64,000 nt of DNA from VXNF01 sp965116465 (GTDB taxonomy: Bacteria > Actinomycetota > Acidimicrobiia > Acidimicrobiales > CATQHL01). Location: assembly GCA_965116465.1 (NCBI GenBank), contig OZ220687.1, positions 310,001 to 374,000 of the forward strand, given 5' to 3'. Position numbers and translations under genes: made by a program. Positions 24,670-34,700 of this stretch are shown here, in pieces (within the stretch, counting starts at the first letter, position 1; each line of letters opens with the position of its first letter). A model generated the notes under the pieces. The model saw only the letters and a list, made by a program, of their open reading frames with translations. It did not search any database and was not told the DNA's origin.

Positions 24670-25977
24670 TCAGAAGCTCCAGGTCGTGGCCGACTGGACG
24701 GTCTCGGCGTTGCGGGCCGCGCCGGCCACGTAGAGAGATCCCGACACGAAGACCAGGTCGCCGTCGGCCGCCAGAGCCTTGGCGTGGCGGACGGCGGCCG
24801 CGGGGTCGTCGACGGCCTCGCAACGGATTCCGGCCTCGCCCGCCAGCCGGGCCAGCTCGGCGGCAGGGATCCCGCGGGGCGATGGCGCGGTGGTGGTGAC
24901 GAGCAGCTCGCAGCGGTCGGCGCCGACCTCTTCGAACATGCGCAGCGGCTCGCGCTCGCGCATCATGCCGATGACCATGAACGTGCGGGCCGCGCCGGCG
25001 AAGTCCTCCTCCAGGGCAAGCCGGGCGGCCGCGGCCCCGTCGGGGTTGTGCGCGCCGTCCACCACCACCAGCGGTGCCCGCCCGACGACCTCGAGGCGCC
25101 CGGGCAACCCGGCGCCGGCGAACGCCTCGCTCACCGGTTCCGAGGCCAGAGGGGTGTCGAAGAACGCCTCGCAGGCAGCCAGCGCCAGCGCCGCGTTGTC
25201 CCCCTGGTGCCGGCCGTGCAACTCCAGGAAGACGTCCTCGTAGCGGCCGCCGGCGGCGACGTCCAGCATCCGGCCCCCGACAGCGAGGTCGTTGCGGACG
25301 CAGGTGAAGTCCTCCCCCCGCAGGAACGTCCGGGAGGGCCCGGCCTCGCAGAACACCTCGCGCAGGTCGGGATCGGTCTCCCCCAGCACCAGCACCGCTC
25401 CGGGCTTCACGATCCCGGCCTTCTCCCACGCCACCGCCGCCCGCCATCCCGAGCCACCGTCGGTGTGATCCTCCCCCACGTTCGTGACCACCGCCACGTC
25501 CCCGTCGACGACGTTGGTGGCGTCGTAGCGGCCCAGTTTGCCCACCTCGATGACGGCCACATCCACCGCGGCGTCGGCGAAGCAGCGCAGCGCCGCGCCG
25601 GTCATTATCTCGAACCAGGAAGGCTCGATGCCGGAGGCCTCGACCACCCGCCGCACGTCACCCAGCAGTTCGGCGAGGGTGTCGTCGCCGACGGGGGCAC
25701 CCGCCAGTTGTATGCGCTCGTTGATGCTGCTGACGTGGGGGCTCGTGTAGGTCCCGGCGCACAGGCCCTGCGCCGCGAAGAGGCGGCTGATCAGGTGCGC
25801 CGTGGATCCCTTCCCGTTGGTGCCGGTGATGTGCACTGCCGGGAAGTCACGCTGCGGATCCCCCAGCACGGCCGCCAGCGACCGCATCCGGTCCAGGGAC
25901 AGCCCGTGCACCTTGCCGGCGGTCGCCTCCAGGTTGACGTGGCGGTCCAGCCACGCCATGGCATCACGAAGCGTCAT
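24670..25977 (-). CDS. folC: Folylpolyglutamate synthase / dihydrofolate synthase
   Basis: Mur-ligase-family enzyme that adds glutamates to folates, 435 residues. ATP-binding loop VHITGTNGKGSTAHLISRLF; omega-loop start AGTYTSPHVSSINERI; MTGAALRCFADAAVDVAVIEVGKLGRYDA is the family's metal-site stretch, split here by Val-rich strands; VTNVGEDHTDGG holds the His ligand. The C-terminal domain includes PLVVVDGAHNPDGAAAARLAL, the His-Asn-Pro motif. ATG at 25977. It is 82 bases downstream of clpX. Many actinobacteria carry valS between clpX and folC; it is absent here. Confidence 0.95.
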   Translation of the reverse strand: MTLRDAMAWLDRHVNLEATAGKVHGLSLDRMRSLAAVLGDPQRDFPAVHITGTNGKGSTAHLISRLFAAQGLCAGTYTSPHVSSINERIQLAGAPVGDDTLAELLGDVRRVVEASGIEPSWFEIMTGAALRCFADAAVDVAVIEVGKLGRYDATNVVDGDVAVVTNVGEDHTDGGSGWRAAVAWEKAGIVKPGAVLVLGETDPDLREVFCEAGPSRTFLRGEDFTCVRNDLAVGGRMLDVAAGGRYEDVFLELHGRHQGDNAALALAACEAFFDTPLASEPVSEAFAGAGLPGRLEVVGRAPLVVVDGAHNPDGAAAARLALEEDFAGAARTFMVIGMMREREPLRMFEEVGADRCELLVTTTAPSPRGIPAAELARLAGEAGIRCEAVDDPAAAVRHAKALAADGDLVFVSGSLYVAGAARNAETVQSATTWSF

Positions 25978-26059
25978 CGGCGTGCGGAGAACCCCGCCAA
26001 AGCGTCGTGGGCCAACCGGCTCGGGTAACGGATGGCTCGGGACTGTAGTGAGCGCAGGC

Positions 26060-27325
<1,266 letters not shown>

Positions 27326-27379
27326 CAGTCCTCCTCCTGGTGCTCGTGCTGATCGTTCGGCTCACGGCCCGGCGCCCCC

Positions 27380-28024
27380 CTAGGGGACGGCGCTGATCCT
27401 CGGCGACCCGTCCGCGCTGGTCGTGAGGCCGCGAGACTCGATGATCTCGTCGATTATCCCATATTCCTGCGCTTCGGCCGCGGTCATTACGTAGTCACGG
27501 TCGGTGTCGGTCTGGATCTTCTCGAGGGTCTGGCCGGTGTGGCGGGCGAGGACCTCCTCGAGCTGCGTCTTCAGGCGCTGGATCTCCCGGCTGGCGATCT
27601 CGATGTCGGAGACCTGACCGTGCGCCCCGGCATAGGGCTGGTGGATCAGGATCCGGGAGTGCGGCAGAGCCAGCCGCTTGCCCGGGGTGCCCGCCGCCAG
27701 CAGCACCGCCGCGGCCGAGGCGGCCTGGCCGAAGCAGATGGTCGTGACGTCCGGGCGGATGTACTGCAGGGTGTCGTAGATGGCGAACAGGGCGTTGATG
27801 TCGCCGCCCGGTGAGTTGATGTAGAGGCTGATGTCCTTGTCGGGGTTCTCCGACTCGAGGTGCAGCAACTGGGCGCACGTGAGGTTGGCGATGGTGTCGT
27901 CGATCGGCGTGCCCAGGAAGACGATGTGCTCCTTCAGCAGGCGGGAGTAGAGATCGAAGGCCCGCTCGCCACGCGAGGTCTGCTCGATGACCGTCGGGAC
28001 CAGGTAGTTGCGCGGTGCGCTCAC
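27380..28024 (-). CDS. clpP: ATP-dependent Clp protease proteolytic subunit
   Basis: Serine protease of 214 residues forming tetradecamers with ClpX. The catalytic triad is readable: Ser in ICFGQAASAAAVLLA, His in SRILIHQPYAG and Asp in TDTDRDYVMTA. LYINSPGGDINALFAIYDT is the strand lining the active site. Start is GTG at 28024; a -10-like TATCCT lies about 60 bases upstream. Only one clpP is present, whereas many actinobacteria carry the tandem clpP1-clpP2 pair; a second copy may lie outside the window. Order tig-clpP-clpX is the standard operon. Confidence 0.97.
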   Translation of the reverse strand: MSAPRNYLVPTVIEQTSRGERAFDLYSRLLKEHIVFLGTPIDDTIANLTCAQLLHLESENPDKDISLYINSPGGDINALFAIYDTLQYIRPDVTTICFGQAASAAAVLLAAGTPGKRLALPHSRILIHQPYAGAHGQVSDIEIASREIQRLKTQLEEVLARHTGQTLEKIQTDTDRDYVMTAAEAQEYGIIDEIIESRGLTTSADGSPRISAVP

Positions 28025-28082
28025 AGAGGGTGACTCCTAGGGCCTATGTGCCCGACGACGGCGGGCGGCGTGTCCTGAGACG

Positions 28083-28088
28083 AGGATA
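28083..28088 (-). promoter_or_regulatory. -10 box TATCCT upstream of clpP
   Basis: Minus-strand TATCCT in the 116-base tig-clpP spacer could give clpP-clpX its own promoter with a leader of about 50 bases. Confidence 0.35.
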
Positions 28089-28140
28089 CGGTCTCGGCCC
28101 CGCGCTGCGGCGCCCGGGGTGTCGGAGTCCGGGCGGACAC

Positions 28141-29550
28141 TCAATCCCCGTCCCCGCCGGAGGGGTCTCGTCCCCCGGCGCCTTGGTCCGCGCCGGCGTC
28201 GGAGTCCTCGCCGCCGGGGGCTGCAGCGATGTCGCCGCGCGGCGCCAGCAGCCCCCGGTCGATCGGGGCACCATCGGGATCGGTCACCGTGGCGTGGTCC
28301 ATGAGCCAGTCGAGGGCCATGGCCTTGCGGCGCTCGGCGCGCAGCGTGGACCAGCCGCCGCTGCGGTCGAGCCGGTCACGGACCTCGGCACGGTCGAGTT
28401 CCAGGTGCTCGGCGGTGCGGTCGGCCTCCGCCTGCAGGTCGGCCTCGTCCACGTCGAGCTCCTCGGCATCGGCGACCGCCCGCAGCGCCAGGTCCAGGCG
28501 GACGCTCTGCTCGGCGGGCTCGCGCAGCTGGTCCCGCAGTTCCTCGGTGGTCTGCCCGGTGGCCTCGAGATAGCCCTCCAGGGTTCCGTTCTGATTCTGC
28601 AGCACCTTGTCGAAGTCCCCGAGGCGGCGGTCGACCTCGGCGACGATGAGCGCCTCGGGCAGGTCGGCCACGACGAGTCCCCCGACGGCCGCCGAGACGC
28701 GCTCCCGCAGCAGCATCCGCACCTGTGCCGTCTTCAGCTCCGTGAGACGCTCGGTGACGTCGTCGCGGAACTCGGCGACGGTCTCGAACTCGCTTGCCGA
28801 GGAGACCAGGTCGTCGTCGAGGTCGGGCAGGATGCGGGCCTGCACCTCCTTGACCAGGATGCGGAACCGCAGCAGATCCTCGACGGACTCGTCGGGGTGG
28901 CGGGCGTTGAACTCCAGGATGTCGCCGGGCTTGGCGCCGCGCAGGTTCTCGTCGATCTCGGGGACGACGGCGCCCGATCCCACCTCGTAGGTGTAGTCCG
29001 AGACGGTCAGGCCCTCCACTTCGACGCCGTTCTGGCTTCCCACCACGTCGATGGTCACGTGGTCGGTGTCGATGGCGGGCCGGTTGGCGGTCTCGAGTTC
29101 GCTGAACTGGGCGCGCAGCGCGTCGATCCGGGTGTTGATCTCCTCGTCGGTGGGCAGCGGGTCGGGGATCTCGACGGTCAACTCGTCGTAGCCGTCGGCG
29201 GCCACCTCCGGACGCACCTCGACGAGCGCCTCGAAGCTCACCGGTCCCTCCTCGCGCCCGGCCGTGATGTCGATCTCGGGCGGGGCGATGACGTCCACGT
29301 CGTGGCGGACGACCGCCTGCTGGTAGTAGTCCCCCAGGGCGTCCTGCATCGCCTCGGCGCGGATGTATCCCGCCCCCAGGCGGGCCTCCAGCACCTTGCG
29401 CGGCGCCCGCCCGGGCCGGAACCCGGGGAGACGGACCTGGCGGACGATCCGGCGGTAGGCGGCCTCCTCGGCCGCGTCCATCTCCTGGCGGTCGAGGTGG
29501 ATCGAGATCCTGACCTTGCCGCCGTCGGCCGGCGCCAGCGTGCTCTCCAC
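28141..29550 (-). CDS. tig: Trigger factor
   Basis: Ribosome-bound chaperone and peptidyl-prolyl isomerase, 469 residues from the GTG at 29550. The ribosome-binding signature is LPGFRPGRAPRKVLEARLG (GFRxGxxP). The FKBP-like PPIase domain spans about 150-240 and a helical substrate cradle follows. The C-terminus after about 440 is low-complexity Gly/Asp/Ala. The frame is open to 29619, but family members start just before the VESTLAPADGGKVRI stretch. The GTG is 7 bases after a TAGGGT box, consistent with leaderless initiation. It heads the tig-clpP-clpX unit. Confidence 0.94.
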   Translation of the reverse strand: MESTLAPADGGKVRISIHLDRQEMDAAEEAAYRRIVRQVRLPGFRPGRAPRKVLEARLGAGYIRAEAMQDALGDYYQQAVVRHDVDVIAPPEIDITAGREEGPVSFEALVEVRPEVAADGYDELTVEIPDPLPTDEEINTRIDALRAQFSELETANRPAIDTDHVTIDVVGSQNGVEVEGLTVSDYTYEVGSGAVVPEIDENLRGAKPGDILEFNARHPDESVEDLLRFRILVKEVQARILPDLDDDLVSSASEFETVAEFRDDVTERLTELKTAQVRMLLRERVSAAVGGLVVADLPEALIVAEVDRRLGDFDKVLQNQNGTLEGYLEATGQTTEELRDQLREPAEQSVRLDLALRAVADAEELDVDEADLQAEADRTAEHLELDRAEVRDRLDRSGGWSTLRAERRKAMALDWLMDHATVTDPDGAPIDRGLLAPRGDIAAAPGGEDSDAGADQGAGGRDPSGGDGD

Positions 29551-29557
29551 GGCGAAA

Positions 29558-29563
29558 ACCCTA
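29558..29563 (-). promoter_or_regulatory. -10 box TAGGGT of leaderless tig
   Basis: TAGGGT, then 7 bases (TTTCGCC), then GTG on the minus strand. No Shine-Dalgarno is seen. The same arrangement recurs at many genes in this window. Confidence 0.55.
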
Positions 29564-29706
29564 CCGGCGCGGTCGGACTCGCCGTTCTGGCTGCCTGGAA
29601 CCTCAGACCGCCCTCCCACGGATCACATCGGCGTGGATTCCCGGAGCCGGGTCGATGCCGTTGCCGCCAGGGACACCTCACGGCCTCGCTAGCCTGATCG
29701 ACACCC

Positions 29707-29777
29707 GCGGGCGTAGTTCAACGGCAGAACCTCAGCCTTCCAAGCTGATGACGGGGGTTCGATTCCCCTCGCCCGCT
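29707..29777 (+). tRNA. tRNA-Gly (anticodon TCC)
   Basis: Seven-base acceptor stem GCGGGCG pairs with CGCCCGC. The D arm is GTTC...GAAC, the anticodon stem TCAGC/GCTGA encloses loop CTTCCAA with anticodon TCC, and the T arm is GGGGG-TTCGATT-CCCCT. The discriminator base is T and CCA is not encoded. It lies at the left edge of the accessory segment. Confidence 0.95.
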
Positions 29778-30138
29778 CACCTGCATCCTGGCGGGCCGGC
29801 CCTCGCCGTGCCGGCCATGGCTCGGCGCGCTGTACCGGCGCGGTTGCGGGCTGATCAGGAGCCCTCGGAGGCTGCGCGTCTTCCTGCATCGCAGACGTGA
29901 CGATCGCCTGACCGAGGTGTCAAGCCAACAGCGGGACCCTCAAAGTTCATGTTCTCGCCCTGGTTTCCCCGGTTGATGACTGCGGTGCGAAGCGATCGCG
30001 CAGTAGGGCACGTTCTGCCGCGCATCAGAGATTCAATCACTGGCGCGATGTGTTTCCGCTGGACGAAGGGAGCCGAATTAGTAGGGCACAATGCTCCGAA
30101 ACTGTAGGCCAGTGGCCGCCGATACGGTAGGATGGAAG
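29778..30138. other. Gene-free spacer after tRNA-Gly
   Basis: No coding frame with support. The only structure seen is a 10-base direct repeat AGTAGGGCAC at about 30003 and 30080, and a TAGGAT box at 30128-30133 just before the ATPase gene. No copy of the tRNA 3' end and no integrase gene is visible nearby. Confidence 0.5.
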
Positions 30139-31434
30139 GTGCGCGAAGCGACTGGACGGCCAATGGAACCGACACTCACACCGGATGGATACCGCCCGCG
30201 GGTAGCCGATGTGGCGATATCGGAGTCCTTGGCCCGCATGCCGGCGGTAGTGGTCGAGGGGCCGAGGGGCTGCGGTAAGACATGGGCATCCCGCAACGCG
30301 GCGCGCAGTGAGGTGCTCTTCGACGGTGATGCCGACGCCCGGACGCTGGCGATGGTCGCACCTCATCTTGTGCTCGACGGCGCCGAGCCGCGCCTGCTGG
30401 ATGAGTGGCAGCTTGCACCGGAGATCTGGAATCAGGTGCGCCATGCCTGTGACGAGACGCACCGCCGGGGGCGCTTCATCCTCACCGGCTCGGCTGTTCC
30501 CCCGGATGACCACACGAGGCACTCGGGCGCGGGGCGGGTGACCCGTGTCCGCCTGCGACCCATGTCGCTGCTCGAAACCGGCGAGTCCACCGGCGAGGTG
30601 TCGCTGGGGGCGTTGTTGGCGGGCGAACCCATCGCCGCCCAGCGACCTCACGCCGGCCTCGAGGATCTCATTGGCGCCACCTGCCGCGGCGGATGGCCTC
30701 GACACATCGGCATGCCAGTCGCTGACGCTCAGCGCACCCTGAACGACTACCTCGGTGAGATCTGCCGGACGGACATCTCCAACGTCGACGGGGTCCGCCG
30801 GGACCCTGCCGCGGTGCGACGACTGCTGGCGTCGCTGGGGCGAAACGTCGCCACGACCGCGTCGTTCTCCACCCTGGCTGCCGACGCGGTCGGCCTTCGC
30901 CCCCTCAATCGCACGACAGCGACGGAGTATCTGCGGTCCCTGGAGCGACTCTTCATCGTCGAGGACGTGCCGCAGTGGGCGACGCACCTACGATCCCGGA
31001 CCGCCGTGCGGGGGGCACCGAAGCGACACTTCGTTGATCCCTCCCTCGCCGCAGCAGCCATGGGAGCCAGTCCGACCCGACTGTTGCGGGATCTCGGCGT
31101 GTTCGGCTTCCTCTTCGAGTCGCTCGTCGTGCGTGACCTCCGCGTCTACGGGCAGGTCAACGACGCGACGATCCACCACTACCGCGATGACGCCAAGCTC
31201 GAAGTCGACGTGATCGTCCAGACCGGCGACGGAACCTGGCTGGCCGCGGAAGTCAAACTGGGCGGAGCCGACGCCCTCGAGGAGGCCGCGCGCTCGCTGC
31301 GACGCCTTCGCGACAAGGTCGACACCGACCGCATCGGCCCCCCTGCCAAGCTCGCCATCATCACCGCCACCGGCTACGCCTACGACCGCCCCGACGGCAT
31401 AACCGTCCTACCAATCACCAGTCTCCGGCACTAG
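30139..31434 (+). CDS. DUF4143-type AAA ATPase
   Basis: Member of the AAA_14/DUF4143 family common in accessory regions of bacteria and archaea; molecular role unknown. The 431-residue protein has Walker A GPRGCGKT (41-48), Walker B PRLLDEWQLAP, sensor RFILTGSAVPP, and a DUF4143 C-terminal region with FVDPSLAAAAMG. Near the end, LEVDVIV and WLAAEVKLGG give the D...ExK pattern of the PD-(D/E)XK-like fold found in this family. The start is set at GTG 30139, 5 bases after TAGGAT; ATG 30163 (8 codons further on) is possible. It is followed by the GHKL gene after 141 bases on the same strand. Confidence 0.85.
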   Translation: MREATGRPMEPTLTPDGYRPRVADVAISESLARMPAVVVEGPRGCGKTWASRNAARSEVLFDGDADARTLAMVAPHLVLDGAEPRLLDEWQLAPEIWNQVRHACDETHRRGRFILTGSAVPPDDHTRHSGAGRVTRVRLRPMSLLETGESTGEVSLGALLAGEPIAAQRPHAGLEDLIGATCRGGWPRHIGMPVADAQRTLNDYLGEICRTDISNVDGVRRDPAAVRRLLASLGRNVATTASFSTLAADAVGLRPLNRTTATEYLRSLERLFIVEDVPQWATHLRSRTAVRGAPKRHFVDPSLAAAAMGASPTRLLRDLGVFGFLFESLVVRDLRVYGQVNDATIHHYRDDAKLEVDVIVQTGDGTWLAAEVKLGGADALEEAARSLRRLRDKVDTDRIGPPAKLAIITATGYAYDRPDGITVLPITSLRH

Positions 31435-31575
31435 CGCTCGGGCATACGCCGGCAGCGTCCCGCGCCAAGTACGTCGACGCCAGCGTTGTTGCCAGATCCC
31501 TCGTGTCCCCCGCACCCCTCTTTGAGGGACATTATGGTTTCAGCTCGTGTCTCATTCGAGCTGACTGGAGGACGC

Positions 31576-34083
31576 ATGACCACCCGCCACGCCGAGGACC
31601 TCTGCGGCAACTTGATGGACGCCGAGACCGGGGCCGCCGTCGTGGCACTCCTACAGTCCGCCGGGTACTGGGATGACCCCGCTGCCTGGCGCCCGCTGGG
31701 GGACAACCCTGGCAACCTGAGCATCGTCGCGAACCAACAGAGCGACCCGGTCGCATCTTTGGCCGAGAAGCTGACAAACGCCATCGACGCTCGGCTTGTC
31801 AACGCCTGCCTGGCGGCAGATGCCTCCCCGGAGGACCAATCTGGACCCTCGTCACCCCGGGCGGCGGTGGCACGGTTCGTCGATCGCGCCACCGCTGACG
31901 AGGAAAAGTACAAGGGCGACATCTGGAACTGGCCCGAGAAGTCGCGACTAGCGCATGCCGAGAAGATCACCGTCGCCGTCACGGGTGGCCACGGCAAGGC
32001 TCCAGCCAGTGTGAGCGTCGCCGACGCAGGCGAGGGGCAGACGCCAGCGATGTTCCCGAGCACCCTCTGTTCATTGGCACGGAGCAACAAGGACCGGATC
32101 CCCTTCGTGCAGGGCAGGTACAACATGGGGGCCTCTGGTGCTCTTCGATTTTGCGGCCAGCATCATCTCCAGCTGATGGTCTCGCGCCGGAACCCCCACC
32201 TTGCGGCTTCAAGCACGCGCTCCGGAGCGGACGACGACCACATGTGGGGATTCACCGTGGTTCGCCGCGAGCCGCCTAGACCGGGCCACAAGAACAGTGT
32301 CTACACATACCTGGCTCCTTTGGGATCAGAAGAACGCCCGGGTGAGGGCACGGTCCTGCGCTTCCCGGCAGCCGAACTCAACATATTCCCCGACGACTCA
32401 CAGGCGTCCATGAAGGTCGCCCCGCTCCCTAACGGGAGAAGCAGTGAGTATGGCACTCTCATCAAGCTCTACGACTACCTGCCCAAACTGCCCAAGAGCG
32501 GCGTCACGACAACCACGAGATTCTCTCTCCTCCGCCAGCTTGAGGTTTGCCTGCTTGATCTCGCGCTGCCAGCCAGGATCTACGACTGTCGAGCGCCTTC
32601 TTCGCACAAGAACCATCCCACGAACAGCACGGCGATGTACGGCCTCGCAAGCAGGCTTGATCGCCACAAGCCATCTGTGGAGACGTCCCCCATGGAGCCG
32701 GGCTTCCCAGACCGCCAGATCCTGCGGATCGAGGGCGAGGAAATCACCCTGACCGTCTACGCGTTTGCTCTAGGCGCTGACAAGTCACCAAAGGCCAAGA
32801 TGTACCGCAGCGGCGACTTCGGGGTGGTGTTCAGTCTCAACAACCAGACACAAGCCCGCAGATCGTGGCAGTTCTACCATCGCAGCGAGGTCGGCCTTAG
32901 CCTGCTCAGCAATTCCTTACTGGTACATGTCGATTGCACAGCCCTTAGCCCCCAAGCGCGCGACGACCTCTTCATGGCCAGCCGGGACAGGCTTGCGGAC
33001 ACCAGCTTCTCCCAGAACCTCATCGACGAGATTGCCAGAGCGCTACGCGACAACTCGAAACTCCGGGAGTTGAAGGAGCGCAGGAGGCGACAGCTCTCCG
33101 CTGGAAGCGCTGACGCCGCCAAGGCCGCCGAGAAGGTCATCCAGAGCCTCTACAAGGAGGACCGTGACCTGCTCAGATTCCTGCTTGACGGCAAGAGCCT
33201 GCCATTGCCGCCCGCGCCGCCCGAGCCAGTGCCATTCGTCGGCAAGCCGCACCCGACATTCTTCCGGCATGCGACCGACCCCGAGGATCGCCACGTCCGC
33301 CGCGAGGTCTCCATAGGGAAGAACTGCACGCTGCTCTTCGACACCGACGTCGTTGATGAGTACTTCACGAGGGACCTCGATCAAGGAGCGTGGGCGGTGC
33401 ATCTATTGACCGAGGCTCCCCCCGGCAGCGATGACGACTGGGGCATGCTTGAGGCAACCCGCATGCGTCTGCGGAACGGCGAAGCACAACTGTCGGTCAG
33501 AGCGAAGGACCCGGAAGTAGGCGAGAACTTCCGCTACCGATTGGTCGTCGGCGACGACACGCTCGTCAGCCACTTCGTCAATGAGTTCACCGTGCAGTTC
33601 ATCGAACGCAAGGCACCCCCCAAGCCCCGACCAGAGACCCCTCGCTACAGGCTGCCGGAAATGACTCCCGTTGAGCGCGCCGGATGGGGCGGAATGAGCC
33701 CACCCTTCGACGAGACAACCGCGGTGCGCGTCTACCACAACGCCAGCGCAAGGGAGGGGGCAGCTGGCTACGAGTGGTTCTGGAACAAGGACAACGCTGC
33801 CCTCGTATCCCAGATGAGGCGGGCCGTTCGGGCTGGTCGTTCCGACGAGGCAGAGTTGATCCGAGAAACGTTCTACCAGGCAATGCTCCTCACAGGAGTG
33901 TCCGCGCTTCGCACATTCGAGCGGATAGAGCGCCAGCATGCGGACAATGACGCCGATGCTGCCGACGATCCTCGATCGGCACTATCGGCGGAGGACTTCG
34001 TCGCATACGCAACCTCAGCCCTTGCCCCTGTCGCGTGGCACATCATCAATGACCTTCCTCGCCTAGACGGCGCCCCCCGGTAG
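31576..34083 (+). CDS. Large GHKL-ATPase (HSP90/MutL/MORC-like) protein, function unknown
   Basis: The 835-residue protein carries a Bergerat-fold ATPase at its N-terminus: N-box EKLTNAIDA (Glu64, Asn68, Asp71), DAGEG (150-154, the DxGxG motif) and GRYNMGASGAL (180-190, the ATP lid). Residues 300-520 look like a transducer-type second domain. About 540-580 is a charged helical stretch, and a beta-rich domain follows near 600-720 (VSIGKNCTLLFDTDVVDEY). The last 100 residues are helical. It resembles single large GHKL proteins found in accessory regions, some of which act in phage defence, but no family can be named. Start ATG 31576 has GGAGG five bases upstream. Codon use looks less GC-biased than in the core genes, suggesting transfer. 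Confidence 0.75.
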   Translation: MTTRHAEDLCGNLMDAETGAAVVALLQSAGYWDDPAAWRPLGDNPGNLSIVANQQSDPVASLAEKLTNAIDARLVNACLAADASPEDQSGPSSPRAAVARFVDRATADEEKYKGDIWNWPEKSRLAHAEKITVAVTGGHGKAPASVSVADAGEGQTPAMFPSTLCSLARSNKDRIPFVQGRYNMGASGALRFCGQHHLQLMVSRRNPHLAASSTRSGADDDHMWGFTVVRREPPRPGHKNSVYTYLAPLGSEERPGEGTVLRFPAAELNIFPDDSQASMKVAPLPNGRSSEYGTLIKLYDYLPKLPKSGVTTTTRFSLLRQLEVCLLDLALPARIYDCRAPSSHKNHPTNSTAMYGLASRLDRHKPSVETSPMEPGFPDRQILRIEGEEITLTVYAFALGADKSPKAKMYRSGDFGVVFSLNNQTQARRSWQFYHRSEVGLSLLSNSLLVHVDCTALSPQARDDLFMASRDRLADTSFSQNLIDEIARALRDNSKLRELKERRRRQLSAGSADAAKAAEKVIQSLYKEDRDLLRFLLDGKSLPLPPAPPEPVPFVGKPHPTFFRHATDPEDRHVRREVSIGKNCTLLFDTDVVDEYFTRDLDQGAWAVHLLTEAPPGSDDDWGMLEATRMRLRNGEAQLSVRAKDPEVGENFRYRLVVGDDTLVSHFVNEFTVQFIERKAPPKPRPETPRYRLPEMTPVERAGWGGMSPPFDETTAVRVYHNASAREGAAGYEWFWNKDNAALVSQMRRAVRAGRSDEAELIRETFYQAMLLTGVSALRTFERIERQHADNDADAADDPRSALSAEDFVAYATSALAPVAWHIINDLPRLDGAPR

Positions 34084-34119
34084 TTCAGTCGGGCGCGCCT
34101 GCGGCGCGCCCGACTGAAC
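34083..34119 (+). terminator. 17-bp perfect hairpin beginning at the GHKL stop codon
   Basis: GTTCAGTCGGGCGCGCC, a TGC loop, then the exact reverse complement. It starts on the last base of the stop codon. Very stable and likely to end the message, though no T-run follows. Confidence 0.75.
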
Positions 34120-34176
34120 GCGAGCCACCTCCACCTGGGTCTCGGTCCAAGAGCAGCACGTGTGAGAGATCGGGAG

Positions 34177-34462
34177 TCAGAGACGCGATGGTGCGCCGTC
34201 AGCGCCCCGGGGGATCGCAAGCAGAAACTGCTCGCGTCGTCGAGCGCGACATGAACCGTCCTGGCTCTCCAGGAGGGTCGGGTGTGCCTCGATCCTCTCG
34301 ACCCAGCGCTGGGTCATCACCTTGGCCTCGTCGGGCGCCGCTCGGCGCACCGCCGGCAGGCCTTCCCGGAGCCGCTTGGAGATCGTGGCCGGGTGATATC
34401 CCCGTCTCGGTGGCGATCTCCTTGTCGACGGCCGGCCGGGGACGCGCGTTTGGGTGTGACAT
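34177..34462 (-). pseudogene. Frameshifted small helix-turn-helix protein
   Basis: An ATG at 34462 opens a frame reading MSHPNARPRPAVDKEIATET then GIS. At a CCCGGCC run (34387-34393) the frame must slip by one base to continue as ATISKRLREGLPAVRRAAPD and on to the stop at 34177. Joined, the product is about 94 residues with a clear helix-turn-helix, EIATETGIS followed by ATISKRLREG. Removing one base from the run restores the full motif, so this is a broken gene, a sequencing error or, less likely, programmed slippage. It lies opposite the GHKL gene, convergent with it, and could have been its regulator. Confidence 0.6.
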
Positions 34463-34599
34463 CGGTCACATCTGGATTCGGCTTGGAACCGGCTCCTCGA
34501 CTTGAATTGATGCAGCCCGCTGACCTGGGGTTTCGATGACAGTGCTGGCCGGGTCTCCACACTGAGTCCCTTCTTTTCGGGACGAAGTGCGAACTAGTG

Positions 34600-34628
34600 T
34601 TGATTGTCTGTCTCACACTGACTATATT
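34600..34628 (+). promoter_or_regulatory. Sigma-70-type promoter for the DUF222/HNH gene
   Basis: TTGATT and TATATT separated by exactly 17 bases, in an AT-rich patch unusual for this window. Transcription would start near 34635, so the HNH protein must start after that. Confidence 0.7.
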
Positions 34629-34700
34629 ATGAGAAGAAGTAATCAGAGCGGTCCGCCGGGCGGGTGGGCCGGGAAGCTTCGACGAGGGGGTGATGGGCAG

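Noticed and set aside
29707..29777. tRNA-Gly as an integration attachment site
   Set aside because: No duplicate of the tRNA 3' end and no integrase gene were found in the window. The right boundary may be too diverged to see.
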